A stretch of 64,000 bases of DNA from contig NZ_WBSN01000004.1 in NCBI RefSeq assembly GCF_009299475.1, positions 112,914-176,913 on the forward strand, in the 5' to 3' direction. This document shows positions 38,001 to 46,109 of the stretch, piece after piece (the stretch's first letter is position 1; each line of letters opens with the position of its first letter). The notes below the pieces were generated by a model, which saw only the letters and a program-made list of their open reading frames with translations, did not search any database and had not been told where the DNA came from. The position numbers were made by a program, and so were the translations under genes. The stretch is from Bifidobacterium avesanii (GTDB lineage Bacteria; Actinomycetota; Actinomycetes; Actinomycetales; Bifidobacteriaceae).

Positions 38001-38120
38001 GTTCTGGTCCATCCGCGACTGCGGCACATACGCGTATCCCCGCTCCTTGAACCCGTCCAGCACATGATTCTGGAACGTGCGCTCGTTCATGCTACGGCCC
38101 GCCTTGACCATATTGTTCAT
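35055..38120 (-). CDS. hsdR: type I restriction enzyme R subunit
   Basis: A 1021-residue motor and nuclease subunit. The nuclease core is near residues 140-165, NNRIDVVLLVNGFPLVTMELKNH, with the D...E-x-K catalytic arrangement. The SF2 translocase has Walker A SAGSGKSYSIAWL near 325 and the DEAH box VIIDEAHSSQSGE near 425, then motif III FYAFTATPKP and motif VI LSRLNRICPGK. It cuts unmodified DNA after translocation together with HsdM and HsdS. The start is ATG 38120, the second of ATGATG, four bases after GGAGG. It follows hsdS with 17 bases between, so the order on the minus strand is hsdM, hsdS, hsdR. All motifs are intact. Confidence 0.93.
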   Translation of the reverse strand: MNNMVKAGRSMNERTFQNHVLDGFKERGYAYVPQSRMDQNFNRETAIDEQTLIEFLTETQPKEVAKVERQYGARWSRAVVKRIEQVIADKGLLWTLRNQVEMAPGARFKLLYFKPKNDLNRAAVEHYRANRFQVTDEFHYGTLKDDLNNRIDVVLLVNGFPLVTMELKNHQTGQTVNNAIRQYMADRNPKEQVFQPDLRSLVHFAVDADDVYMTTWLKGKGTRFVPSNQGNGKDGGGNPPAEPGKFGTSYLWEEVLAPDSLLDIIERFVQITYREKDENGRKITRQARSTMKAVIFPRYHQLRVVRRLLKTTREQGPGHNYLIQHSAGSGKSYSIAWLAYHLASLTRDDGDSFFNSVIVLVDRVVLDEQLQGTIMKMPHPRGMVAIAKDSAGLRDAVNAGARIIISTIQKFPYIYNQTDTAGRTFAVIIDEAHSSQSGEAHRKTKQALGDHTGLNADDAVSPDFDAFDWDDSGLDEDADDAALRVRDELNAQGVQPNLSFYAFTATPKPSTLETFGTVNPATGKPEPFDLYSMRQAIEEGFILDVLTNYTTFKTYFQLVKNSDEDPKRKASRTKQEIMNFVKLDPSNVSKISEIIVDHFHDHVMPLLHGRAKGMVVTSSRKAAAEYFRYMQRLSAKPEYAGVKPVVAFSGKLDLGGGDVTEETLNGFPSSEIADRFNTPEFNLMVVANKFQTGFDQPKLCAMYVDKKLTGVAAVQTLSRLNRICPGKQAPIVLDFANDAETIQSAFEPYYTQTDLDRVTDPNVIYDMKTALDAFQVYDEEEIAALCRVWLGKPDVSTMPEVLRLLEPAKDRYADLDEDSQEEFRKRVGKFLHTYMYVTQMIRLDDRPLFELDTYLTFLSRELAPEYEPEESIDGLIAVTQLRIENQGQADIKLTGGEPVKNNAGTVGVGKSGDDEDYLSAIIDQLNELFSTDFNDPSRKFFEGLMTLLKGDDKLGQQARNNSRVDFRTPFDSAFLNALFKSQAENTDLFRRLSGNQEALRIVREALFNEFYNTARRDSSNQ

Positions 38121-38137
38121 CATGCCTCCGTTCAGCG

Positions 38138-39478
38138 CTATTCCTCCACGCCGGGAACCTTCACCTTGCCGGTCACGCACTCACTAATGAGTGATGCCCT
38201 ATATTCTCGTAACCGGACAAGTAGGGACTGCTTCTGTTGGATAAGGGAATTAATGGATTCCGTACGTTTTTTGAGAGCATCCGAAATTGCCTGCTGTTCC
38301 GATATCGGTGGGCATGGAATGGTGACCTCTCCCAGCTGACCAGTACTGATATGGGGTACGCTGACACCTGTTGTTGTGGAATCCATTGCCTCGGCAAAAA
38401 TATTTGTATGGAATAGATAGATCAGGAACGTAGAAGACAGCTGATGTTCGTCTGGTATGACTTTTGCAACTCGCTGTACTAAATAGCTTCCATCTGACTC
38501 ATCGTCTACTTGGGCTACGCGCATGCCGGCTTGTATCCATGGACGGTCAAGACCAACAAGGATATCGCCGCGCGATAGACGGTATTCTTCGAGGCCGTTT
38601 ACTGCATATGAGTTGACATATACGTTGTCTTCCCAGCGGATAGCGCCAACGCTAACGTTCACTCCGCGCAGCAGCCGAATGCCGTCGGTCTGATTGAAGT
38701 CTTCGCTCTTGAAAGCATATCCCGGCAAGAAATTAGCGCGTCGTTTCATCGGAAGCAGTTCCCAGTGCGCAGGAATTTGGCCGATCCAGTCGATGCCGGA
38801 GTCCTTTATGGGGACGGTGGGGTCGAGGCCTTTGGTGACGGCTTCGGAGATGACGGACTGGCGATACTCGTTCAACAGCTCAATCGACCGCTCAATATCC
38901 CTGACCGCCGCATCAATCGTCCCTGTCTTCTCATCCAAATAATCGGCAATAACTTTCTGCTCATGTAGAGGAGGAATTACCAATTGGCAGTTGGCAATCC
39001 ACTGGGTTGATAGGTGAACGATGATATCACCTTTTGCACCTTGAGTTCGTTGTTGATTAAAGTATTCTGAATTAATGGCAAAACTAAGGAACCGACCATC
39101 ACACGTCGGGTTTTTAATAGCAAGAGTATCTCCGCCAAAAGCTATATCGCTGCCAGTTCGATTTACGGTTGATCGACCAATATCTTCTTTGGTCTCTCCC
39201 GTGAGGGCCATGAGAACTTCGCCGTTACAAAGTTTGGGTTGGATCTCATATAGCTCTGGCGAAATATTGGACACGACTTTTTTGATTTCGTGATCATAAG
39301 TTGTGTATAGCTCGCCGTACCGGACGCAGGGCTTACCTTCATTGAGAATATCTTCTCGTTTAATCCCTGAGCCCTTTTGAAGAAGCCCAAGCCATTTCAG
39401 TCTTGTAGTTTCCCACTCCACCGGAATTTCACCAGTCCAGTCGACCCCGGAGTCCTTGTACGCGCTGTACCGCTCCAT
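38138..39478 (-). CDS. hsdS: type I restriction enzyme specificity subunit
   Basis: A 446-residue HsdS with two target-recognition domains of roughly 200 residues each. Each starts with a similar phrase (DSGVDWTGEIPVEWE at about 10 and DSGIDWIGQIPAHWE at about 225) and ends in a conserved helix with E-Q (IPPLHEQKVIADYLDEKTGTID and CPPISEQQAISDALKKRTES). The two half-domains set a bipartite target. Composition is lower in GC than hsdM and hsdR. ATG 39478 overlaps the hsdM stop (TGATG), so translation is coupled. No second partial hsdS or invertible repeat is visible, so phase variation by inversion within this window is not supported. Confidence 0.92.
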   Translation of the reverse strand: MERYSAYKDSGVDWTGEIPVEWETTRLKWLGLLQKGSGIKREDILNEGKPCVRYGELYTTYDHEIKKVVSNISPELYEIQPKLCNGEVLMALTGETKEDIGRSTVNRTGSDIAFGGDTLAIKNPTCDGRFLSFAINSEYFNQQRTQGAKGDIIVHLSTQWIANCQLVIPPLHEQKVIADYLDEKTGTIDAAVRDIERSIELLNEYRQSVISEAVTKGLDPTVPIKDSGIDWIGQIPAHWELLPMKRRANFLPGYAFKSEDFNQTDGIRLLRGVNVSVGAIRWEDNVYVNSYAVNGLEEYRLSRGDILVGLDRPWIQAGMRVAQVDDESDGSYLVQRVAKVIPDEHQLSSTFLIYLFHTNIFAEAMDSTTTGVSVPHISTGQLGEVTIPCPPISEQQAISDALKKRTESINSLIQQKQSLLVRLREYRASLISECVTGKVKVPGVEE

Positions 39479-41199
39479 CACAGACCCACCTTCGCAAGGC
39501 TTTCGGCGATGGACGCCTCCAGCGAGCGGATGTCATCGAGGATCGCCGCGGACGGGCGCAGCGGCGTGTACTCGTAGAAATACCGCGTGAACGGGATCTC
39601 ATAACCCACCTTGTCCTTCTTACGGTCCATCCACGCGTCCGGCGCGTACGGCTTCACCTCGCGCTCGAAGTACTCGTCGATGTCCTGCTTGAGCGGAATG
39701 TTCTCGGTGTCGCGCAGCGAGGCATCCGGCTTCGGATTGCCCTTGCGGTCGGTCACGACGTCGCCGTGTTCGTCGCGCAGCGGCCGTTCCACGGTCACGG
39801 TCGTGTAGCCGAAATCATCCACGTCGAAGATCTTCGAGGTCTTCGTCTCCTCGAACGCGGTGTACTCCTGCACGATTGCGCGGATCTGCTCGGCGCTCAG
39901 CTCGTTGCGCTTCGAGCCCAATGACTTGCGCATCTTCGTGAACACGCCGTTCGCGTTGATGAGCTGCACCTTGCGTTTGCGCTCCGCGGGCTTGTTGTTG
40001 TTCATCACCCAGATGTACGTGGCGATGCCCGTGTTGTAGAAGAAATCGTTCGGCATTGCCACGATCGCCTCCACCACGTCAAGATCGTCCAGCAGCCACT
40101 TGCGGATGTCGCTTTCGCCGGAACCGGCCGCGCCGGTGAACAGGGGCGAGCCGTTCATGAACACGGCGATGCGGCCGCCGCCCAATCCGACCGGGCGCAT
40201 CTTCGAGACCATATGCTCGATGAACAGCAGCTGGCCGTCGCTCACACGCGGCAATCCCGCGCCGAACCGTCCCTTGAAGCCCTCGTTCCTGTACTCGGCC
40301 TCGACCTCGCGTTTCGATTTCTTCCAATCCACGCCATACGGCGGGTTCGAGATCTGATAGCCGAACTGCACATTGGCGAATGCGGGCTCGGTCAGTGTAT
40401 TGCCGAACGCCACATGGCCGGCATCGCCGCCGCGCAGCAGCATGTCGGCCTTGCAGGTGGCGAACGTGGCCGCGTTCAGCTCCTGCCCGTAGCAGTACAC
40501 GTCGGCGTTCGGGTAGTACTCGTTCACGCGGTCCTTGAAGATCGAGAGCGCGCCGCCCGTACCGGCGCACGGGTCATACACGTTCACCACCTTGCCGGGC
40601 TGCTCGAGGTCGGAGGAAGCGCCCGCGATCAGCAGGTCAACCGCCAGTTCCAATCCGTCGCGCGGGCTGAAGTGCTCGCCGGCCGTCTCGTTGGACATCT
40701 CGGAGAAGCGACGCAGCAGGTTCTCGTAGATGCTGCCCATCTCGATGTCGCTCACCTCGTCCGGGCCGAGCTTGACCGAGCAGAACTTGTCGACGATCTG
40801 GAACAGCAGGTTGTTCGCATCGAGGGAGTCGATGCGGGCGAAGAAGTCGAACTTCTCGAACACGTCCCGCGCATCCGGCGAGAAGCCGCGCACATAGTCG
40901 CCCAGATTGGCGGCGATGTTGTCCGGGTCGGCGCGCAGCTTGGCCATCGTGTATTTGCTCGTGTTGTAGAACGGGAGTCCAGCAACCGTCTTCAACTGGA
41001 AATCCGCGATGTCGGGCGTCATGCCGGCGGTCATTTTGTCAGCTTCCAGCACTTGTTCCTTCGTGCCGGCCAGCACGCAGTCCAGACGGCGCAGCACCGT
41101 GAACGGCAGGATGATGTCGCCGTACTCGTGCTGCTTATAGTCTCCGCGCAGCAGATCCGCCACTGCCCAGATAAACGCGACGGTCGACTGATGATTCAT
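39478..41199 (-). CDS. hsdM: type I restriction enzyme methylase subunit
   Basis: A 573-residue N6-adenine methyltransferase. The N-terminal helical domain begins WAVADLLRGDYKQHEYGDIILPF. The SAM-binding motif I is VYDPCAGTGGALSIF near 205, and the catalytic motif IV is SNPPYGVDWKK near 281. It methylates the target set by HsdS and forms the restriction complex with HsdR. It is the first gene of the minus-strand operon, and no gene is seen between it and the mazEF-like pair (41200-41719), where the promoter must lie. Everything expected of an active enzyme is present. Confidence 0.93.
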   Translation of the reverse strand: MNHQSTVAFIWAVADLLRGDYKQHEYGDIILPFTVLRRLDCVLAGTKEQVLEADKMTAGMTPDIADFQLKTVAGLPFYNTSKYTMAKLRADPDNIAANLGDYVRGFSPDARDVFEKFDFFARIDSLDANNLLFQIVDKFCSVKLGPDEVSDIEMGSIYENLLRRFSEMSNETAGEHFSPRDGLELAVDLLIAGASSDLEQPGKVVNVYDPCAGTGGALSIFKDRVNEYYPNADVYCYGQELNAATFATCKADMLLRGGDAGHVAFGNTLTEPAFANVQFGYQISNPPYGVDWKKSKREVEAEYRNEGFKGRFGAGLPRVSDGQLLFIEHMVSKMRPVGLGGGRIAVFMNGSPLFTGAAGSGESDIRKWLLDDLDVVEAIVAMPNDFFYNTGIATYIWVMNNNKPAERKRKVQLINANGVFTKMRKSLGSKRNELSAEQIRAIVQEYTAFEETKTSKIFDVDDFGYTTVTVERPLRDEHGDVVTDRKGNPKPDASLRDTENIPLKQDIDEYFEREVKPYAPDAWMDRKKDKVGYEIPFTRYFYEYTPLRPSAAILDDIRSLEASIAESLAKVGL

Positions 41200-41719
41200 C
41201 GCGCGGCTCCATTCCTCGTATCCGTAAATCCCGTCATCATTGAGTCTCCTTTAACCATACCGATGACCGCGCCTAACGCGTGGCATTCGCTGATGCGCTG
41301 AGCTGTTCGCGGAACATGACTGGTCCGGCCGACCTTGTCGTTGGTGTTTGCCGTGGTTGGAATAAAGGTCCATCGGAAGATGCGCCGTCTGCACGTCCGT
41401 ACCGGTATGGTGCGGTCCACGCGTACGTCCCTGCGGATGGGCGGTGAGACTGTTGCCGGACCGCCCGCGTAGCCCCCGTCCAGTATGGACGACACTTTGC
41501 CCCAACAGGCGGCAAGGTGTCGACCATACTCGACATCTGAATGCGACAGTGTGTCTGATCCAGCCAATGCAGGCGGCTCCGGATGCGGGATACCGGCGAT
41601 GGAGGATGACGATGAACGAGGAGTCGAACGAGGAGGTGCGCCCGACCGCATAAAACCTGAAGCGGTCTCGTTACTGGAAATCGGATATACTTATGTTTAT
41701 CCAATCGAGGAGGTCCGCC
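41200..41719. other. intergenic region, no gene seen
   Basis: About 520 bases between the divergent hsdM and mazE-like genes. Several frames are open by chance. It must contain the hsd promoter (minus) and the mazEF promoter (plus). I see no tRNA or large repeat. Confidence 0.4.
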
Positions 41720-41989
41720 ATGCAGATCACGGCTACCATCGCCAAATGGGGCAACAGCGCGGGAGTTCGCATTCCGCGCGATATCCGCGAGGCAATCGGC
41801 ATCGAGGAAGGATCCACCGTCAGTATGGAAGTGCGCGACGGTTCGATCGTCCTCCGTCCCGTGCAAACCCCGGCAAGAAGAATCGGCCGGTATGCGCTGC
41901 CTGATCTTGACGCGTTATTCGCCCACTATGACGGCCCCCAACCCGCCGAGGACGGATTCGCCGGTCCCGTGGGCAAGGAGGAACTATGA
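41720..41989 (+). CDS. mazE: AbrB/MazE-type antitoxin
   Basis: An 89-residue antitoxin. Residues 1-45 are a swapped-hairpin AbrB domain: MQITATIAKWGNSAGVRIPR, then DIREAIGIEEGSTVSMEVRDG. The C-terminal part is acidic and flexible, as needed to wrap the toxin. GAGGAGG precedes ATG 41720, and the stop overlaps the next start by four bases. It would bind both the MazF-like toxin and its own promoter. It is immediately downstream of the restriction operon on the other strand, where a toxin-antitoxin pair could stabilise the island. Confidence 0.88.
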   Translation: MQITATIAKWGNSAGVRIPRDIREAIGIEEGSTVSMEVRDGSIVLRPVQTPARRIGRYALPDLDALFAHYDGPQPAEDGFAGPVGKEEL

Positions 41990-42330
41990 CCGGCAACGGG
42001 TACAGGCGCGGAGACGTGGTCGTCGCCGATTTGGATCCGGCCGCCGGGCATGAGCAGCGAAAACGGCGATACTTGCTGGTCGTCGGTAATGAACAATTCA
42101 ACCGAACCTGCAATCTGACGTTGGTGTGCGCCATCACCTCCACGGACAACGGCTATCCGCTCCATATGGCGGTGCATCCCATATCCATGCGCGAGACGAT
42201 CGAAGGGTTCGTGGAAGTGGAACAGCTTAAGGCCCTCGACCTTGCGGCCCGGAACGCGGAAGTCGTCGGATGGGTGCCGGGGGATGAAATGGATCGCGTC
42301 ACCGGCATGATTCTTGCTTGTCTCGCCTGA
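41986..42330 (+). CDS. mazF: MazF/PemK-family endoribonuclease toxin
   Basis: A 114-residue PemK/MazF toxin. The N-terminal phrase YRRGDVVVADLDPAAGHEQRKRRYLLVV contains the usual G-x-E-Q-x-x-x-R-P-like substrate loop, here GHEQRKRRYLLVVG with R in place of the common P. The C-terminal VEVEQLKALDLAAR carries the conserved Q-L-K-x-x-D. Free MazF cuts single-stranded mRNA at short sites. ATG overlaps the antitoxin stop by four bases. It appears full-length. Confidence 0.88.
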   Translation: MTGNGYRRGDVVVADLDPAAGHEQRKRRYLLVVGNEQFNRTCNLTLVCAITSTDNGYPLHMAVHPISMRETIEGFVEVEQLKALDLAARNAEVVGWVPGDEMDRVTGMILACLA

Positions 42331-42429
42331 GTCCCGACCGGATCCGGCTCATGCATCGGCATGGCCGCGTGCCCGAATGCGTCTCCATAAACGTTTCATA
42401 TGAGAAGTTGCGAACGGCGCGCCGGCCGA

Positions 42430-42570
42430 AACCGAAAAACTACACGGATAAATCCGATTCGTGCGGTCGATTTCCGGGAGGCGCGGAGTAGCGGCCCTTG
42501 GAAATGGCGGAATGGCGGAGGCATCTACTCGGCATATGGGGAAAATCCACCACACAAATCGGAAATGCAT
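42430..42570. repeat. hairpin element, copy A
   Basis: Left side AAATCCGATTCGTGCGGT (42450-42467) and right side CCACCACACAAATCGGA (42547-42563) are degenerate forms of the arms of the element at 62310-62426. The flanking CCGAAAAACTAC (42432-42443) also has a reversed match beside that element (about 62432-62443). The middle contains GAGTAG/CTACTC. It lies in the 413-base gap between mazF and the AlkD-like pair; nothing else is seen there. Confidence 0.65.
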
Positions 42571-42743
42571 TTCGGCGATGCAATAGGGGCGCGTTGCGCC
42601 GGTTGAAACAACGTAGCCGTGCATTGCAATGGCGTGGCGGAACGTCGGCGCAAACCAAATCCTCCGTGATGTACATGTATCCCGGAAGGCGTGCTCATGA
42701 CGATTGACATTGCGCCCTGCTTCGCATGGGCTACGATCGAGCC

Positions 42744-44579
42744 ATGAGCAGCGCACGCCCCTTCATGCAATATTCCGCGATCATCGAATGGTTCTACCAA
42801 CAACGCGAAACCGTGTTGGGGGAGGCGACCCGGCGGTTCTTCGACGAGGTGGACACCGACGTCGATCCAACCCTGCCCACCGAGGAAGCGGACCATCTTC
42901 AGCGTTTGTTCCACGAATGGTTCCTGTTCGACTACCGGCTTGAGGACGGGCGGACGCCGCTCGAATTCGCCGCGGACGCCGACGGCGGACGGGCGCTGGG
43001 ACTCACACGCAGCCAGCGAGACGATCTGGGCGAGGCCGCGCGGACGCAGGTCGTCGCCGTATTTTGGGTCGTCGGCGCCTCGGCAGCCACACATCTGGTG
43101 ACTCTTGAGGACGCAGGCACCGGCGAACGCTATGAAGTGTACGACGTGGCGTCCAGCGGCCGGCTGGACGGATGCGACGACGGCATGATCGCCTGCCGGC
43201 TGGTGCATGTGCGCGACCACTGGTACATGGCGGGCAATCCCGTCATGGAATTTCCGCTCAAACCCACTGAGCGCATGAAACAGGTCATGCGGGAGAACGC
43301 CGGGCGGGAAATGCGGGATGCCAGCGAAGGCAAGGCCTCGCGATTCCTCGACCTGATTCGTCTGCACTATGGCCGGAAGCCGGGCCGGGGCGAAGACGCG
43401 GAAGGTGACGACTCGGCGCAGCTCGGCACATCCCAGCAGGTTTTCGAAGCGATGGACGAGCAGGCGCTCGCCGATTTCAAACGGAATCTGCGCGAGCGGT
43501 ACAACGGCTATCGGAGCAAATATCCCGCGCTCCCCGAATGGTGGACGGTGTGGGACGCCGTTCATGACGAGGACGGCCGCACTTCGCCCATGGATATTTT
43601 CGGACGGTTGTTTGGTGGCGAGAACAACGGCGGAGAGAACGCCGGCGGCGGCAGCGGCGGGAATGGGCTGCCTTTTGCCGATGAGAAGGAATGCCGCGAT
43701 TTCGTCGCGTTGTTCACCGATCTGTGGAACGTGCTGCCCCACAGGGTTCTGGACGGCATGAGCCCCAACGAGATGTTCGCCGGACGGCGGCGCATCGAAG
43801 CATACCGGCATGACCACGCCCATCCCCGGCCGTGGCTCGACCGGCTGGACATGATCGCCGACCCAACCGGCTACGGATTTGCATTCGACGCGTTCCCAAG
43901 GGTTCGGCCGTACGAGATTCTCGGCATAGAGCGCAGGGACTTGGAGGCTTTCGCCAAGGAACTCGCCGTGGGCAAGAGCACCGACTTCGCCCATATGCGC
44001 GACGAATTCCTCGGCGACCTACCGCACTTCTATTTCGAGGAGAACGCGCTGCACGCCATGCTCGTCGGCCTCGTGGCGAAGACTCCGGATGAGGCGATCT
44101 GCATGCTTGACGCGTTCCTGCCCCACGTGGACAACCGCAAGGTCTGCGAATGCCTGAAGGTGCCGGCGTTGCGCAAGGATCCTGCCGCCGCCTACCGCAA
44201 ACTCGCCGAATGGATCGCCTCGGACCGTGTCTACACGGTGCGGTTCGCGATCCTCACGCTCATGCGGGACTTCAAAGGCGGCGACTTCACTCTGGAACAG
44301 GCCCGTCTCGTGGCGGGCGTGACGCTCGGCGATGACGCGTCGATCATTGACCCGGAGAACGACGTCAAGCTTGCCCGCGAATGGTATTTCGGCGTCAAGC
44401 TCGTGGAAAGCCCGGAAACGGTCATACCGCTGTTCGAGGAGCATGCGCTGCCGCGGGAGATCCACAACGCCGCGCTGCGCCGGGCAATCAAATCCAAGCG
44501 CGTCGACGAGGCTTTGCGAGGGAGACTGAGAGGATTGATCGTGCGAGAGGCGACTTCGGGCAGCGAGGCGACACGATGA
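42744..44579 (+). CDS. large protein with AlkD-like HEAT-repeat C-terminus
   Basis: A 611-residue protein. Residues 1-390 are not recognised; they include a Gly/Asn-rich linker (GGENNGGENAGGGSGGN near 292). Residues 395-605 resemble DNA alkylation repair proteins (AlkD/PF08713): FLGDLPHFYFEENALHAMLVG, then DAFLPHVDNRKVCECLKVPAL and YTVRFAILTLMRDFKG. In catalytic relatives the phrase reads DNWxVCD; here W is R and the aspartate is E, so base excision is doubtful. The next gene is a shorter paralogue with start overlapping this stop by four bases (ATGA). No strong ribosome site precedes ATG 42744. Function may be DNA or protein binding. Confidence 0.65.
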   Translation: MSSARPFMQYSAIIEWFYQQRETVLGEATRRFFDEVDTDVDPTLPTEEADHLQRLFHEWFLFDYRLEDGRTPLEFAADADGGRALGLTRSQRDDLGEAARTQVVAVFWVVGASAATHLVTLEDAGTGERYEVYDVASSGRLDGCDDGMIACRLVHVRDHWYMAGNPVMEFPLKPTERMKQVMRENAGREMRDASEGKASRFLDLIRLHYGRKPGRGEDAEGDDSAQLGTSQQVFEAMDEQALADFKRNLRERYNGYRSKYPALPEWWTVWDAVHDEDGRTSPMDIFGRLFGGENNGGENAGGGSGGNGLPFADEKECRDFVALFTDLWNVLPHRVLDGMSPNEMFAGRRRIEAYRHDHAHPRPWLDRLDMIADPTGYGFAFDAFPRVRPYEILGIERRDLEAFAKELAVGKSTDFAHMRDEFLGDLPHFYFEENALHAMLVGLVAKTPDEAICMLDAFLPHVDNRKVCECLKVPALRKDPAAAYRKLAEWIASDRVYTVRFAILTLMRDFKGGDFTLEQARLVAGVTLGDDASIIDPENDVKLAREWYFGVKLVESPETVIPLFEEHALPREIHNAALRRAIKSKRVDEALRGRLRGLIVREATSGSEATR

Positions 44580-45649
44580 ACGCAAAACGCAAAGGAAGCC
44601 CGGCGGCCGCTCCGGAGGTTTCGGTGGATGCCAAGGGACGCGTCAAACGCAGTTTGGTCACCGCCGCGGCCGTGGAAGCGGATGGGCGGTTCGGTGCCAG
44701 CGCCGAACTGCAGCTGCTCATGATTCTGGCGCGTCAGGCCGGGCTGACGCAGGGGAATGACGACCTGTCAGAGGAGATCGACGCGCTGCGGCATTCCTTG
44801 GACGTGCGGCAGTCGAAGGCGATGTCTGCGCAGGCCATCCGCGAGGGGCTGGATGCGGAACTGAACGCCTACACTTCGGAGGAGGGCATGAAGCGCCACC
44901 CGTGGCTCGCCGACATGGAACTCATGCGGTTCGGCGATGGGCCGGACTTCATCGGCGACGTCAACCCAATGGAAGTCGACGACGAACGCCTGATGTACAT
45001 CTCCCGGCAGGACCTCAGGGAACTGGCCGGGGAGTTTCTCAGGGAGGAGCCGGAATGGTGCGACATGCTGCTCGTCGACCTGCCGCATTTCTTCGTGGAG
45101 GAGGACGGGCTGCATGCGATGGTCATCTCGAAGCGCGCCAAGACGGCCTCGAAGGCGCTCGAATATTTGGATGATTTCCTGCCTCATGTGATCGATGCGC
45201 AGACCTGCGACGCATTGCGCTTTCCGGCGCTCAAACGCGATCCGGCATCGGCGTTGCCGCGACTGCGCGTGTGGACGGAAAGCGATGAGCCATACACCGT
45301 GCGCTTCGCGATCATGACGCTGCTCAGGGATTTCTCCGGGGAACTGTTCGATCCCGCACATCTGGCATGGGTCGCGTCAGTGGGCGAATGCCTCGGGCCG
45401 AGGAAAAGGCGCTTTCCGACGCATCACCGGTATCGGGTGCGCAGCGCCGTCAAACGGTATTTCACCCATCAGCTGGTGCATCACTACGACGATGCGGTGG
45501 AATGGTTCGACTCCGCGGAGACTGCCGAGGACGGCGATACGGCGGTTTTGCCGGCGGATCTTCACAATGACATTCTGTCCGCCGCGGCGGCATCGAAGCT
45601 GATCCCCGATGAACGCAGGACCGAATTGCGCGGGCTGAAGGTCGGCTGA
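44576..45649 (+). CDS. AlkD-like HEAT-repeat protein, paralogue of the upstream gene
   Basis: A 357-residue protein. The N-terminal 140 residues are basic, then charged, and not recognised. Residues 140-350 repeat the AlkD-like pattern of the upstream protein: LLVDLPHFFVEEDGLHAMVIS, DDFLPHVIDAQTCDALRFPAL and YTVRFAIMTLLRDFSG. The catalytic-region tryptophan is missing (IDAQTCD in place of IDNWxVCD), while one aspartate remains. The two genes are translationally coupled, so the products may form a heterodimer, one partner with each altered site. No other repair gene is adjacent. The start is ATG 44576 on the overlap; the frame continues upstream without a start of comparable context. Confidence 0.7.
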   Translation: MNAKRKGSPAAAPEVSVDAKGRVKRSLVTAAAVEADGRFGASAELQLLMILARQAGLTQGNDDLSEEIDALRHSLDVRQSKAMSAQAIREGLDAELNAYTSEEGMKRHPWLADMELMRFGDGPDFIGDVNPMEVDDERLMYISRQDLRELAGEFLREEPEWCDMLLVDLPHFFVEEDGLHAMVISKRAKTASKALEYLDDFLPHVIDAQTCDALRFPALKRDPASALPRLRVWTESDEPYTVRFAIMTLLRDFSGELFDPAHLAWVASVGECLGPRKRRFPTHHRYRVRSAVKRYFTHQLVHHYDDAVEWFDSAETAEDGDTAVLPADLHNDILSAAAASKLIPDERRTELRGLKVG

Positions 45650-45699
45650 CGGGTCGACGAATGCCGTTGGCAGAGATTGGCGGAGATGGCTCACGGCAA

Positions 45700-45905
45700 G
45701 TACTTGGCTTTCCGAGGGCGGATCATACGGTTTGCGGATATCTACTTGCCCTTCCGAGGGCATGTCCGCGGCGCGCATGGCGGCATGCGGGGCCGGAATG
45801 ACGCGGAATGCAGTGTCCGGCAGCCCCACGGCACGGCATCGCGGTGCCCTAGGAAGGGCAGGTAGATGTCCGCAGCGAGGGAAATCTGCCCTAGGAAGGG
45901 CAAGA
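45700..45905. repeat. cluster of inverted GCCCTWNNNAGGGC-type repeats
   Basis: Four related pieces: CTTGGCTTTCCGAGGGC (about 45709), CTTGCCCTTCCGAGGGC (about 45747), then in reverse GCCCTAGGAAGGGCAGGTAG (about 45846) and GCCCTAGGAAGGGCAAG (about 45887). The second and third pair over about 30 bases with few mismatches, including ATCTAC/GTAGAT. Large stems are therefore possible downstream of the AlkD-like pair. No gene is visible between 45650 and 46109. Confidence 0.55.
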
Positions 45906-46109
45906 ACCTGTGGCATACCTTGCTTTGCAAAGTCTACGGGGATCCGCATATGCAAAGCGGGGGTCATTGGCTGAACAGGACAGACCTATTGCCGTTTTCA
46001 CGGTCCAAATGCAACCCGGATGGTAGACTGCATCCGTTTGAATGACGCTTTGAAGAGCATTTTGGACGGCACGGCGCAGCGGATGCGCGGAAAGGACATC
46101 GGGACGGGC

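Noticed and set aside
38138..39478. hsdS inversion (phase-variable shufflon)
   Set aside because: Only one complete hsdS is present, with no partial hsdS, recombinase gene or long inverted repeats nearby.
41485..41904. 139-residue frame overlapping the MazE-like gene
   Set aside because: Different frame from mazE, no ribosome site, no recognisable sequence.
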